A stretch of DNA of 64,000 bases, from contig CAYQDO010000001.1 in the NCBI GenBank assembly GCA_964416365.1, positions 1 through 64,000 on the forward strand, written 5' to 3'. Each line of letters starts with the position of its first letter. Position 1 is the stretch's first letter. This DNA comes from DUUS01 sp964416365. GTDB taxonomy: Bacteria; Bacillota_I; Bacilli_A; RF39; UBA660. A program made the translations under genes and the position numbers. Below the pieces are notes generated by a model, which saw only the letters and a list, made by a program, of their open reading frames with translations, had not been told where the DNA came from and did not search any database. Shown here in pieces: positions 24,769 to 32,766 of the stretch.

Positions 24769-25065
24769 TTATTCCTCACTCTCTACTTTGATATTTTTAG
24801 GATAATCTTCAGCTAAGTTTTTAAGCAAACTGATAAGATTATTAAACAATTTATTTAAAAGTTCATTTTCTTTAATGATTTCGATTATTAACTCTTGACC
24901 ATTATCGGTATAAACAACTGATTTATTATCCACAACGTACATATCATTTACGCTTGTCGTAACTATTGATGAAACACTGGCACAGACAATATCTTTACCA
25001 TAATCATCAAAATTAGCATGTCCACTAATCATAATTCTATTATTAGAATATTTGACTCTAATCAT
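24769..25065 (-). CDS. prp: Prp cysteine protease processing L27 (YsxB)
   Basis: A 98-residue Prp. The catalytic motif is present as ISGHANFDDYGKDIVCASVS with His16 and Cys28, the dyad that cleaves the L27 extension. I chose the ATG at 25065, one base after the rplU stop; a longer upstream version would overlap rplU. It sits between rplU and rpmA, its invariable location in Bacillota. Its target site in this genome is the variant LNIQRFA, so enzyme and substrate may have co-varied. Confidence 0.95.
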   Translation of the reverse strand: MIRVKYSNNRIMISGHANFDDYGKDIVCASVSSIVTTSVNDMYVVDNKSVVYTDNGQELIIEIIKENELLNKLFNNLISLLKNLAEDYPKNIKVESEE

Positions 25066-25066
25066 A

Positions 25067-25366
25067 TTATCCAACAATCTTTTTAACAATTAACTTAGTA
25101 TATGGTTGTCTATGACCTTGAGTACGACGATATTTTTTCTTTGGTTTATACTTGAAAACAATAATCTTTTTTTGTTTACCAGTCTTAACTACTTCACATG
25201 TAACTTTAGCACCATTTACATATGGTGTTCCAGTTTTTTCTCCTACTGATAATACTTCAGTAAAATCAACTGATTTTCCTGGCTCAATATCTAATTTTTC
25301 TACGTAGATTTCATCGCCTTCAGCTACATAATATTGTTTTCCACCTGTTATAAATACAGCTTTCAT
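25067..25366 (-). CDS. rplU: 50S ribosomal protein L21
   Basis: A 99-residue L21 with the signature MKAVFITGGKQYYVAEGDEI, VVKTGKQKKIIVFKYKPKKK and the C-terminal block RRTQGHRQPYTKLIVKKI. It binds 23S rRNA with L20. First gene of rplU-prp-rpmA, preceded by a structured leader and a GGAGGAGG ribosome-binding site. Length is slightly below the 102-104 typical of the family. Confidence 0.98.
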   Translation of the reverse strand: MKAVFITGGKQYYVAEGDEIYVEKLDIEPGKSVDFTEVLSVGEKTGTPYVNGAKVTCEVVKTGKQKKIIVFKYKPKKKYRRTQGHRQPYTKLIVKKIVG

Positions 25367-25374
25367 TAATCTAA

Positions 25375-25465
25375 TTCCTCCTCCTTATCAATGAAGACTC
25401 GCCCGAAAGGTGGGATATCATCCTCTTGTACCTCTTTAGTGCGGTTTATAAATTAATTACAAACA
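25375..25465 (-). ncRNA. Ribosomal protein L21 leader
   Basis: The untranslated stretch before rplU contains, on the minus strand, a conserved-looking series GCACTAAAGAGGTACAAGAGG, then ATCCCACCTTTCGGGCGAG, then GATAAGGAGGAGG. Position (just upstream of rplU in Bacillota) and the GCACTAAAGAGGTAC block fit the known L21 leader, an autoregulatory mRNA element bound by L21. Exact ends are approximate. Confidence 0.7.
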
Positions 25466-25504
25466 TAAGAATATTATCAAAAAAAATGGGTAAAGTCAAG
25501 AAAA

Positions 25505-26242
25505 TCACCTATTATAATAGGCTTTTAAAAACTTTCCCTCACTTTGATTTTTAATAAAATTAAAGCGATTTTTAAAAATATCGACAATTCTCTTTATATA
25601 CTTTGTTTTGATATAACTATTATTACTTAAATACCTATTAAGAAGAAACTGATTAAAGACATACTTATGATTTCTTATTTCTTCATATGTTTTATAAAGA
25701 AGAAAGATAATTATTAGATAAGAATTCAAACCATTAAAAGAAAGGTAAATTACAAAGATAATTATACCCAAAATACTGATTAAATTAGTTAACTTTAAAG
25801 CTTTTTTATAACTAATAAGATTTTCTAAAAAGCATAATAGCACTTTAGATCCATCTAAAGGAATAATAGGAAGTAAATTAAATAAGATAATCATCTGGTT
25901 ATAATTCAGAAAAATATTATAACTAATATCATTAATGAAATACATATTCAAGACTTTAAAAATGGGAAACAATAACATCTGAAAAATAACTCCTGCCAAG
26001 CTAATAATTAGTGTTTCTTTAGTTGTGCTGTTAGAATTCATATTACTATTAATCATACTTCCGAAAGGCAAAATAGTTATATTATATATTTGATATTTAT
26101 AAAATTTTAAGAAGATAATATGTCCTAAATCATGAATTAATAAAATTAAACTAATAATTAGAAAGTAATTAAAATAACCGGAAAATAAAACACTTATTAA
26201 TATTAAATAAGTGATAGGATGGATTTTAAATGAATTCTTCAA
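25505..26242 (-). CDS. spoIVFB: SpoIVFB-like M50 intramembrane protease with variant HDxxH motif
   Basis: A 245-residue polytopic protein. In Bacillus, SpoIVFB is the site-2-type metalloprotease that cleaves pro-sigma-K in the mother-cell membrane. The zinc motif reads IHDLGH (His37, Asp38, His41) instead of HExxH, so the catalytic Glu is Asp. The second motif, NLLPIIPLDGSK (Asn122, Asp130), is intact. The C-terminal half is a basic cytoplasmic domain but not an obvious CBS domain. The start appears to be TTG at 26242 and overlaps spoIVFA by 17 bases. Location between spoIVFA and rplU is exactly that of B. subtilis, which makes the family assignment firm; activity is uncertain. Confidence 0.88.
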   Translation of the reverse strand: MKNSFKIHPITYLILISVLFSGYFNYFLIISLILLIHDLGHIIFLKFYKYQIYNITILPFGSMINSNMNSNSTTKETLIISLAGVIFQMLLFPIFKVLNMYFINDISYNIFLNYNQMIILFNLLPIIPLDGSKVLLCFLENLISYKKALKLTNLISILGIIIFVIYLSFNGLNSYLIIIFLLYKTYEEIRNHKYVFNQFLLNRYLSNNSYIKTKYIKRIVDIFKNRFNFIKNQSEGKFLKAYYNR

Positions 26243-26759
26243 AATCTAGTATTTCCCCATTTTTCATAAACAAGACATACAATTTATTTTCTTTGGCATT
26301 AGCTATAACAGTGTTTGCTTCTATATAATCATAAAGTTTTATATTTATATCTTCGACATTACCATACCAATAATCAATACCATCCATCCCCTGAATAATA
26401 ATAGTATTGCCATAGTTTTCTTTTTCACCAATATAAACTACTATACCACTTTTAAATGGTGAAACCGTTGTTACTCCATTTAATAAAGCTCCATCAAGAT
26501 AAGTATTTGCTTCAGTGTATTGCATTTCAGATTTGTTAACCACTAATTCGTCAGCTTTTGGTAAAACTTTACCAAAATATTTATTATATAATTTGGTAAA
26601 ACCACTGAAATTAAAAGTTTTGTCATAAAAATGTTTTTTAAAATACAAAAGATTTTTATCGCTATAATTAACAAAAATAGATAACACTAAAAACAAAATA
26701 ATACTAAGTAAGACTCTAATAAAAAGCGATTTAATATATTTTCTTTGATTATTATTCAT
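26226..26759 (-). CDS. spoIVFA: SpoIVFA-like protein (degenerate LytM/M23 domain)
   Basis: A 177-residue bitopic protein with one membrane helix (about 10-30) and an extracytoplasmic M23-like domain: TTVSPFKSGIVVYIGEKENY, GNTIIIQGMDGIDYWYGNVE. The M23 zinc ligands (HxxxD, HxH) are absent, as in SpoIVFA, which is a scaffold/inhibitor that SpoIVB cleaves. I chose the ATG at 26759 after AGGTGA. It overlaps mreD upstream and spoIVFB downstream, so the mre and spoIVF genes form one operon. Confidence 0.85.
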   Translation of the reverse strand: MNNNQRKYIKSLFIRVLLSIILFLVLSIFVNYSDKNLLYFKKHFYDKTFNFSGFTKLYNKYFGKVLPKADELVVNKSEMQYTEANTYLDGALLNGVTTVSPFKSGIVVYIGEKENYGNTIIIQGMDGIDYWYGNVEDINIKLYDYIEANTVIANAKENKLYVLFMKNGEILDFEEFI

Positions 26760-27147
26760 CGATTTCACCTATTAAATTATATTTACTAAGCAAATATTTA
26801 AGACCTACAACATATATAATTAAATTTAATATAAAATTCTCAATTAAATAATGCCATATATAACTACTTAATCCATTATAAATTCCATATATAAGCAAAC
26901 CAAATATAAAATAATATATTACTAAGAGAAATAACAAAGTAAATGTGGTTTCCTTTATATATTTAAAAATTACAATTCTAATTATATAAAGCAAAATAAG
27001 AATTATAGTGATTATGGGTATTTTATTTAAAACAATATCTATTATTAAAATTAAATATAGTTTCTGATCAGTTAAATAGATAGTATTTAATAATATAGAA
27101 GTCACAAATAAATTGGTACTATTAATAATTAAAAAATCTAATATCAT
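26752..27147 (-). CDS. mreD: Rod shape-determining protein MreD
   Basis: A 131-residue, extremely hydrophobic protein with about five membrane helices, encoded directly after mreC with a four-base overlap. MreD is poorly conserved in sequence, so the assignment rests on size, topology and position (mreC-mreD-spoIVFA). It is part of the elongasome that guides side-wall synthesis. No mreB precedes mreC here; radC adjoins mreC directly. Confidence 0.8.
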   Translation of the reverse strand: MILDFLIINSTNLFVTSILLNTIYLTDQKLYLILIIDIVLNKIPIITIILILLYIIRIVIFKYIKETTFTLLFLLVIYYFIFGLLIYGIYNGLSSYIWHYLIENFILNLIIYVVGLKYLLSKYNLIGEIDE

Positions 27148-27767
27148 ATTTGCCTGCTTAAAACAGCAATATAATTTAAGTTATATAAATTAACTGGTCT
27201 GATTGTTAAATAGCTATCCAAGATATCATATTTTATTTTAATAACTTTACCGATGTAAGTTCCATACAAACTATGCACGAGATCATTAATTTTAATATTA
27301 TTATAATTAGATATTTCTTTTACCACTATATTATTTTCTTCATCATGTCCAGCTATCTTGCCCGTCTCGTCATTAATGCGAACAATTAAGTTGGTATTAT
27401 AAATAAACTTAATTTCACTAGTATTTTGATTTAATTTAGTTATTATTCCTACCAACCCTTCATCATTAATAACTTCATCTCCTAAATTATAATTACTGCC
27501 ACTAATAACTAAATTATTAAAACCATAACTATTTTTAATAACATTAGTAATGATATATTGATTATTTATTTTAATATTGTTTTTAAAATCTAATAATTCT
27601 TGGTATTCATTTAACAGATATACTTTTTCATTTTTTAAAAGTTTAATTTCCAAATTATTATTTCTGATAAAAAGTATCTGGTTAAAATTATTAATAATAT
27701 TTAAAATAGTGCTGCGAAAGATAATTGCTAAAATAAGTATTAAATAAATTAAATAATTATGTTTCAC
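27144..27767 (-). CDS. mreC: Rod shape-determining protein MreC
   Basis: A 207-residue bitopic protein: N-terminal membrane helix (about 5-22), a coiled coil around 35-60 and a C-terminal beta domain with VISGSNYNLGDEVINDEGLVGIITKLN and the closing YGTYIGKVIKIKYD. It is short compared with 270-290 for most MreC. The start is GTG at 27767, inside radC (11-base overlap). It scaffolds MreB, PBPs and MreD, but the mreB gene usually upstream is missing from this cluster, so MreB must be elsewhere or absent. Confidence 0.85.
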   Translation of the reverse strand: MKHNYLIYLILILAIIFRSTILNIINNFNQILFIRNNNLEIKLLKNEKVYLLNEYQELLDFKNNIKINNQYIITNVIKNSYGFNNLVISGSNYNLGDEVINDEGLVGIITKLNQNTSEIKFIYNTNLIVRINDETGKIAGHDEENNIVVKEISNYNNIKINDLVHSLYGTYIGKVIKIKYDILDSYLTIRPVNLYNLNYIAVLSRQI

Positions 27768-28440
27768 TAGTCGTCATCTCTTTAAAAAAACTATAGTATT
27801 CTTTACCATTAGTAATAAGATGATCAAGAAGCGGAATACCAATTATATTACCGATCGTAATCATACTATTAGTAAATTCCTTATCTTCTGAGGAAGGGTT
27901 TACAATCCCAGATGGATGATTATGCATAATAATTAAAGCATCTGCTTTTTCTTTAATAGCATAGTTATAAATTTCTTTGGGGGATGCAAGGGAACTATTT
28001 TTAGTACCTTTATACATAATTTCATAATTAATTAATCTTTTTTTATGATCAAGCAATATAACAATCATTTCTTCCTGCGCTTTATGACCGATCAAATAGG
28101 AAAAATATTTATGAACTAAATCGGTATTATTTATCAAAATTCTTTCGTTTATTTCTTTATTAGCAACTCGCTTGCCTAATTCAATAGCAGCCAGCAGAGT
28201 TACTGCCTTAACCTCTCCAACCCCTTTTATTTCAGTTAACTCTCTAACTGATAAATCATCTAAATTATTGATCGATTTAATTTTAGTTAAAATTAAGTTA
28301 CTTAAATTCTTAACATTATGATTTTTAGTACCTGTTCTTAAAATAATTGCTAATAAATCTTCATTACTTAAATTATCTGGACCATATTTTAATAATCTTT
28401 CTCTAGGTTTTTCGTTATTAGGTAAATCTTTAATGTTCAT
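27757..28440 (-). CDS. radC: RadC family protein (JAB/MPN domain)
   Basis: A 227-residue RadC with an N-terminal UPF0758/HhH region (RERLLKYGPDNLSNEDLLAI, LTEIKGVGEVKAVTLLAAIE) and a C-terminal JAB1/MPN metalloprotease-like domain containing MHNHPSG and a downstream Ser/Asp-rich motif (PSSEDKEFT). The biochemical role is unsettled; the old DNA-repair name is not well supported. Its location ahead of mreC is conserved in Bacillota. Preceded by GGAGG and a SPOR-domain protein gene. Confidence 0.93.
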   Translation of the reverse strand: MNIKDLPNNEKPRERLLKYGPDNLSNEDLLAIILRTGTKNHNVKNLSNLILTKIKSINNLDDLSVRELTEIKGVGEVKAVTLLAAIELGKRVANKEINERILINNTDLVHKYFSYLIGHKAQEEMIVILLDHKKRLINYEIMYKGTKNSSLASPKEIYNYAIKEKADALIIMHNHPSGIVNPSSEDKEFTNSMITIGNIIGIPLLDHLITNGKEYYSFFKEMTTSET

Positions 28441-28449
28441 TTAACCTCC

Positions 28450-28875
28450 TTAATAGCTTGACATTATTAAATTATTAAGACTAATTAAAACTTTTTCTGA
28501 ACCATTAAGCATAGCTTCTTCGTATTCTATTAAAGCTTTAATTAGAGCTTCATCATTAATTGTAATATTTCTCATATAGTAATTAATATTTTGGGTAGTT
28601 AAATATTTTTCCATTTTACTAATAACTTTATCATTGGTTAAAATACTATAATAAACCCGATAGACATCCTCATCTGTAACTATGATTGAATCTTCATATT
28701 TTTCCTTTAATTTTTTAGCTCCATCTTCGTTATTAAAAACACCTATTTGAAATGCTTTGGCATTTATAGTATTAGCAAAAACTTCTTTCAAATCAAAATC
28801 AGCATCTTGAAATAAAAGATAACCAAAAGATACACCTAATATTAAAGATAGTAAATATGGGATAATTCTTTTCAT
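28450..28875 (-). CDS. SPOR-domain-like membrane protein (SpoIIB position)
   Basis: A 141-residue protein with one N-terminal membrane helix (about 5-20) and an extracytoplasmic SPOR-like domain, AFQIGVFNNEDGAKKLKEKY then VYRVYYSILTND. SPOR domains bind denuded glycan at division or engulfment septa. In B. subtilis the large SPOR protein SpoIIB sits a few genes upstream of radC in the same cluster; this gene occupies a matching position but is far shorter. A role in sporulation or division is inference. Confidence 0.7.
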   Translation of the reverse strand: MKRIIPYLLSLILGVSFGYLLFQDADFDLKEVFANTINAKAFQIGVFNNEDGAKKLKEKYEDSIIVTDEDVYRVYYSILTNDKVISKMEKYLTTQNINYYMRNITINDEALIKALIEYEEAMLNGSEKVLISLNNLIMSSY

Positions 28876-28973
28876 GCTATCACCAAATTTATTATATTCT
28901 TAAATTATGTCAAATAATGTCTGTTTATGTTTTTCATAATAACTTATTATAAATAATAATATTCTTTCCTTTA

Positions 28974-29004
28974 AAATAAAAAAAAGTAGAATTTCTTCTA
29001 CTTT
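28974..29004 (-). terminator. Rho-independent terminator after the small membrane-protein gene
   Basis: Perfect 9-bp stem, 28983-28991 with 28996-29004, followed on the minus strand by a run of T residues. Confidence 0.8.
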
Positions 29005-29008
29005 AATT

Positions 29009-29128
29009 TTAAAACATTACAACGTTATAGATTAAATATGCAATTAATATACCTACTATAATCGTAATAACTGTAACACCAAGGGCGAAAACAGTTTGTT
29101 TTCTCTGTCTTTTTTCTATTTCATCCAT
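29009..29128 (-). CDS. Small single-pass membrane protein (39 aa)
   Basis: A 39-residue ORF, MDEIEKRQRKQTVFALGVTV, then ITIIVGILIAYLIYNVVMF: a charged cytoplasmic N-terminus and one hydrophobic helix. It starts two bases after the stop of the sulfotransferase-like gene and is followed by a strong terminator, so it is cotranscribed with it. The ribosome-binding site is poor, implying coupling. No family recognised. Confidence 0.6.
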   Translation of the reverse strand: MDEIEKRQRKQTVFALGVTVITIIVGILIAYLIYNVVMF

Positions 29129-29130
29129 TA

Positions 29131-30981
29131 TTAGTTATTTATATAATATCCTGTATTATATAAATTGCCCTCCCACTCAATTAGAATTAAATTTTTTCCA
29201 GTACCTTTCTTTAAATTAACAGAACAATCATTTACTTCGTAAACATAACCTTTACCATATTCATCAAGTAAGACAACATTATAATCTTCTTCATAGAACA
29301 TGATTTTTAATTTATTACCGGATAATTCAAACGGAATTGAGTATAAAATAGCCTTTTCAAATTTAGCGGCATAATCTGTTTCTGTATAAGAATCACTTAA
29401 TTGCTCTGCTGAGAAGCTATTCGGCATTACTTTTTCAAAAGTGTAATCTTCATCAAATATTGGCATTTTACTTACATAGTTGTAAGTATTAGAAACAGTC
29501 ATTTTAAATATTTCTTCATCACCTTTTAAAGTAATGATTGTTGAATAGAAGTCACCTTCATCACTTAAAATGCATTCACTCATATCTGTATGGAATCCTC
29601 TGAAATCACGACCAAACATAATAGTTTTTTCATTTTCTTTAGTATAATAATCACCAAAAGTGAAACTAAAGAAATTATCTCCATAACGCCAATCTTCAAT
29701 AATAGTTTTTTTACTAGAATCTATTGTATAATCATTAGCAGTAGATTTTAAATCAGCTGCTTTAGCGCAAGACCAAGTATTTGTTAAATCCCAACCATTA
29801 TTCATTAAAGTTAATTTATTATTATTTAATTTAGCATTGAAATTTCCTTTTGGATAAACAAAATTAGCATCAGTTGATTTTAATAAATATTTATTAAATT
29901 TTGCTGAATAGTAATCTGGATTAGCTAAAATCCAATTAATTTTACCATTCAAATCCATATTAATTAAAGTACTGGAATAATAAATTCCTACTAAAACACT
30001 CTCACTTGATTCATCGTAATATAAAGCATTAATATATCCAAAATTATCTTTTACACTATTCATATGAGCAGAATCTATTTCTGATAACATCGCAAATATA
30101 TCATATGTCTTTTCTACTTCACCAGTTTTTAGATTGAACTGTATAACCTTTTCATCTGCTGTAGAATATAAAATTTTATTATTTGGAATTTCTGTATAAT
30201 TATGAAAATATGGATTTGCTAGTTCATATGAGTTATACACTTTTCCTAATAAATCAATTTCCAATAAACCTAAAGCTTTATCTTCCAATGCTTCTGGACT
30301 AGCAAGTAATAAATGACCATTTTCTAATCTAGTTAATTGTTTATACACTTGATTAGTTAATAACCATCTTATTTCACCTTTTTGATCAAAAGCAGCAGCA
30401 GTGTGCCCAACTGGTGTTGAAAGGAAGTAAAAATCATTGTCGTTTGCATCTAATTTACTAGTAATAATTTCAATATCCGGAAAATAAATTGAATTATATA
30501 AACTTGGACTTTCTATCGGAATACTAATCGTGTTATTAGTTCCATCATTTAATTCTAATATAATTTGATTATTATAGTCCATATATAAACCATAAATAGG
30601 AATGTAATGAACAGTTTGTTCTTTAGTATAATAAATCAAATCTTTTCCTTCGTCTTTACCTTTAACAGTTATTTTAACATTTGTTTTAGTAGACGTTTTA
30701 AATCCTACTAACGCAGTAAGCGGAGATATCTCATAAGGATTAACAACAATAAGTGGATTAGATATTGTATAATCGCCATTTTCTATTTTAGTTAGAAATT
30801 CTGTATCCATATCATCTTGATTAGAAACTAGATTAATATTATTTTTTAATAAGTTGTATTCATCAAAGGAATATAGTTTTTCTTTTTGTGAAATTACCTT
30901 GTCTTTGAAAATAAAAGCTAAAATGACAGTTATTAAAATAAGAACAACGGTAACTAGTATCACTAAATTCTTTCTCTTCAT
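29131..30981 (-). CDS. Aryl-sulfate sulfotransferase-like membrane-anchored protein
   Basis: A 616-residue protein with an N-terminal membrane anchor (about 5-25), a beta-rich N-terminal domain and a six-bladed propeller-like core. Diagnostic parts are TPVGHTAAAFDQKGEIRWLL, IDSAHMNSVKDNFGYINALY and VLVGIYYSSTLINMDLNGKI, and FGRDFRGFHTDMSEC; the His/Arg residues match the layout of bacterial AssT, which moves sulfate from phenolic sulfate esters to phenols through a sulfohistidine. There is no signal-peptidase site, so the enzyme is probably tethered outside the cell. Such an enzyme fits a gut habitat. Whether all catalytic residues are present needs an alignment. Confidence 0.75.
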   Translation of the reverse strand: MKRKNLVILVTVVLILITVILAFIFKDKVISQKEKLYSFDEYNLLKNNINLVSNQDDMDTEFLTKIENGDYTISNPLIVVNPYEISPLTALVGFKTSTKTNVKITVKGKDEGKDLIYYTKEQTVHYIPIYGLYMDYNNQIILELNDGTNNTISIPIESPSLYNSIYFPDIEIITSKLDANDNDFYFLSTPVGHTAAAFDQKGEIRWLLTNQVYKQLTRLENGHLLLASPEALEDKALGLLEIDLLGKVYNSYELANPYFHNYTEIPNNKILYSTADEKVIQFNLKTGEVEKTYDIFAMLSEIDSAHMNSVKDNFGYINALYYDESSESVLVGIYYSSTLINMDLNGKINWILANPDYYSAKFNKYLLKSTDANFVYPKGNFNAKLNNNKLTLMNNGWDLTNTWSCAKAADLKSTANDYTIDSSKKTIIEDWRYGDNFFSFTFGDYYTKENEKTIMFGRDFRGFHTDMSECILSDEGDFYSTIITLKGDEEIFKMTVSNTYNYVSKMPIFDEDYTFEKVMPNSFSAEQLSDSYTETDYAAKFEKAILYSIPFELSGNKLKIMFYEEDYNVVLLDEYGKGYVYEVNDCSVNLKKGTGKNLILIEWEGNLYNTGYYINN

Positions 30982-30992
30982 TTTTTCACCCC

Positions 30993-32708
30993 TTATCCTA
31001 CTCTAAATGGATCAGATGTTGTACCTGTTCCGCCAGTAATTTTCGTGTTAGAATTTAAAACTATTACCGGTCTAACTCCTGTCTTTTGACCACTATTATC
31101 AACTTTAGTAACTCCTCCTGTAGTATACAAGCTATATGCTCCTATAGCTTCTGCAACATTACCGTTACCGTCAACATATAAAGTAGTATTATAGTGTGGG
31201 TATGCCCTTCTGTTAAAACTGCTACTACCTGCTACACTGACACTGCTTGTAGATAATACTTTTTTACGATAATATGTCCCTAAGCCCCAAGTTGCACCAA
31301 AATTTAGATAATTGGAATTACAAGAAAATGTAGAACAATTAGCTATTTTACTATAATCAGCATATGACAATAAACCAATTCTACTAGTCATAGTATCGTT
31401 TACTGAACTACCATATCCTTTAAGATCATAAGTTGCATTTTTAAGATAAGTACTATAATTAGCTAGGGTTGTTAAATAAGTATTTAAAAAAGTTAATAAA
31501 CCATTAGGATTTTGGGTTAACAAATAATATGTATTTTCACTACTCAATCCATAACCTGAATTACAACAAGATGATGGACTACAATACCATCTTTCAGTAT
31601 GATTTGAAAATGCATAATTGCCAATAGAAGTATTTAAAATTAAACCAATACTGTTATCTGGATATAGCTTAAATATACGCCAAGTTTTATTGGAATACGA
31701 AACATAATTACCTGTTTGCGGTCCTATATAATAACAAGAATTATCAGATTGATCAGTACAATTATTATCATCACTAATTACTTGAGCGACATTGTCCATA
31801 ACTTGATAACTAAATGTAGTTGTTGGAACTGAACCATCACTATTTTGTCTAGTATAAGTAACTGTTCTTGTAAAAGTACTAGCTGTATTTGTCGCAACAC
31901 TATCAATTGAATAATCTGCAGTAGATAAATTAGTCGTTTGACCATATCTGTTTATTCCTTGTACAGTAACAGTTATTGGACTATTAATAACTACTTTAGT
32001 AGGAGATACTGTAGCTGTTATTGTAACAATATCGTTCATTGAGGGTGAAACTATTAATGATCTATTAAGCTCTTTATTAATAGAACTTTCTGGCAACTTA
32101 TAAGTATAGGTTATTGTATAAGTTCCTGGTCTTGTAATATCAACATTACATGTCGCACTAAGGATAACTTCATTAATACTTACACTTGTATTTACTGTAC
32201 CATCAGTATTTACTAATCTTAATGCTGGTGTCCCCCAATCAGATGCATAACTAGATATCTGATCACATGCAAAACTTTGATTATAATCAATAATCTTATT
32301 TTGAGTTTCCAAATATGACTCAGTTACAGTTTCAGCTGGATAATCAAATCTAACTATACCACTTGCATCTAAAGTGGCTTTGACAAAGTCTTCTTCACTA
32401 GTTGCTCCAATTTTTTCTCCAGTTTGAGGATTTACTAAATTTTCATCTAATAGTCCCTCTTCAATTAAATCGGCAACTTTAATAACCAAATATCCTCGAT
32501 CAGTTTGTAATTGATTTAAAAGTGTGGTATTACCTGATAAATAAGCATCAGCCGAACTGACAATTTTATTTATTAAAGTGTCATAGTCTTCATTTTTGTT
32601 TTTATCAAAAACCTTATTAAGACCAACACCCACTACTAAACCAATGGCAACTAGTATTACTAAGGAAATTACTACTTCAATTAAAGTAAAGCCATTTTTC
32701 TTCATCAT
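30993..32708 (-). CDS. Prepilin-like protein fused to Ig-like and lectin-like C-terminal modules
   Basis: A 571-residue protein. The N-terminus, MMKKNGFTLIEVVISLVILV, is a class III prepilin signal with Gly-Phe site and Glu at mature position 5. A ~200-residue region follows with an Ig/DUF5011-like repeat (RPGTYTITYTYKL and VSPTKVVINSPITVTVQG). The C-terminal ~250 residues (YYIGPQTGNYVSYSNKTWRI to TGTTSDPFRVG) resemble the module of the twin surface proteins at 11922-15285. I chose the ATG at 32708 (or 32705) after AGGAAGGTGA; upstream in-frame codons overlap the candidate RNA. Much larger than normal pilins, it could be a pilus-tip adhesin. Confidence 0.75.
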   Translation of the reverse strand: MMKKNGFTLIEVVISLVILVAIGLVVGVGLNKVFDKNKNEDYDTLINKIVSSADAYLSGNTTLLNQLQTDRGYLVIKVADLIEEGLLDENLVNPQTGEKIGATSEEDFVKATLDASGIVRFDYPAETVTESYLETQNKIIDYNQSFACDQISSYASDWGTPALRLVNTDGTVNTSVSINEVILSATCNVDITRPGTYTITYTYKLPESSINKELNRSLIVSPSMNDIVTITATVSPTKVVINSPITVTVQGINRYGQTTNLSTADYSIDSVATNTASTFTRTVTYTRQNSDGSVPTTTFSYQVMDNVAQVISDDNNCTDQSDNSCYYIGPQTGNYVSYSNKTWRIFKLYPDNSIGLILNTSIGNYAFSNHTERWYCSPSSCCNSGYGLSSENTYYLLTQNPNGLLTFLNTYLTTLANYSTYLKNATYDLKGYGSSVNDTMTSRIGLLSYADYSKIANCSTFSCNSNYLNFGATWGLGTYYRKKVLSTSSVSVAGSSSFNRRAYPHYNTTLYVDGNGNVAEAIGAYSLYTTGGVTKVDNSGQKTGVRPVIVLNSNTKITGGTGTTSDPFRVG

Positions 32709-32729
32709 CTTCACCTTCCTATTATTTAT

Positions 32730-32758
32730 ATAATACCAAATTTTATTTTGATAAACAA
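32730..32758 (-). promoter_or_regulatory. Promoter of the prepilin-fusion gene
   Basis: Minus strand TTGTTT (32753-32758), 17-base spacer, TATTAT (32730-32735), immediately upstream of the ribosome-binding site and downstream of the T run of the candidate RNA. Confidence 0.5.
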
Positions 32759-32766
32759 TACATAAT

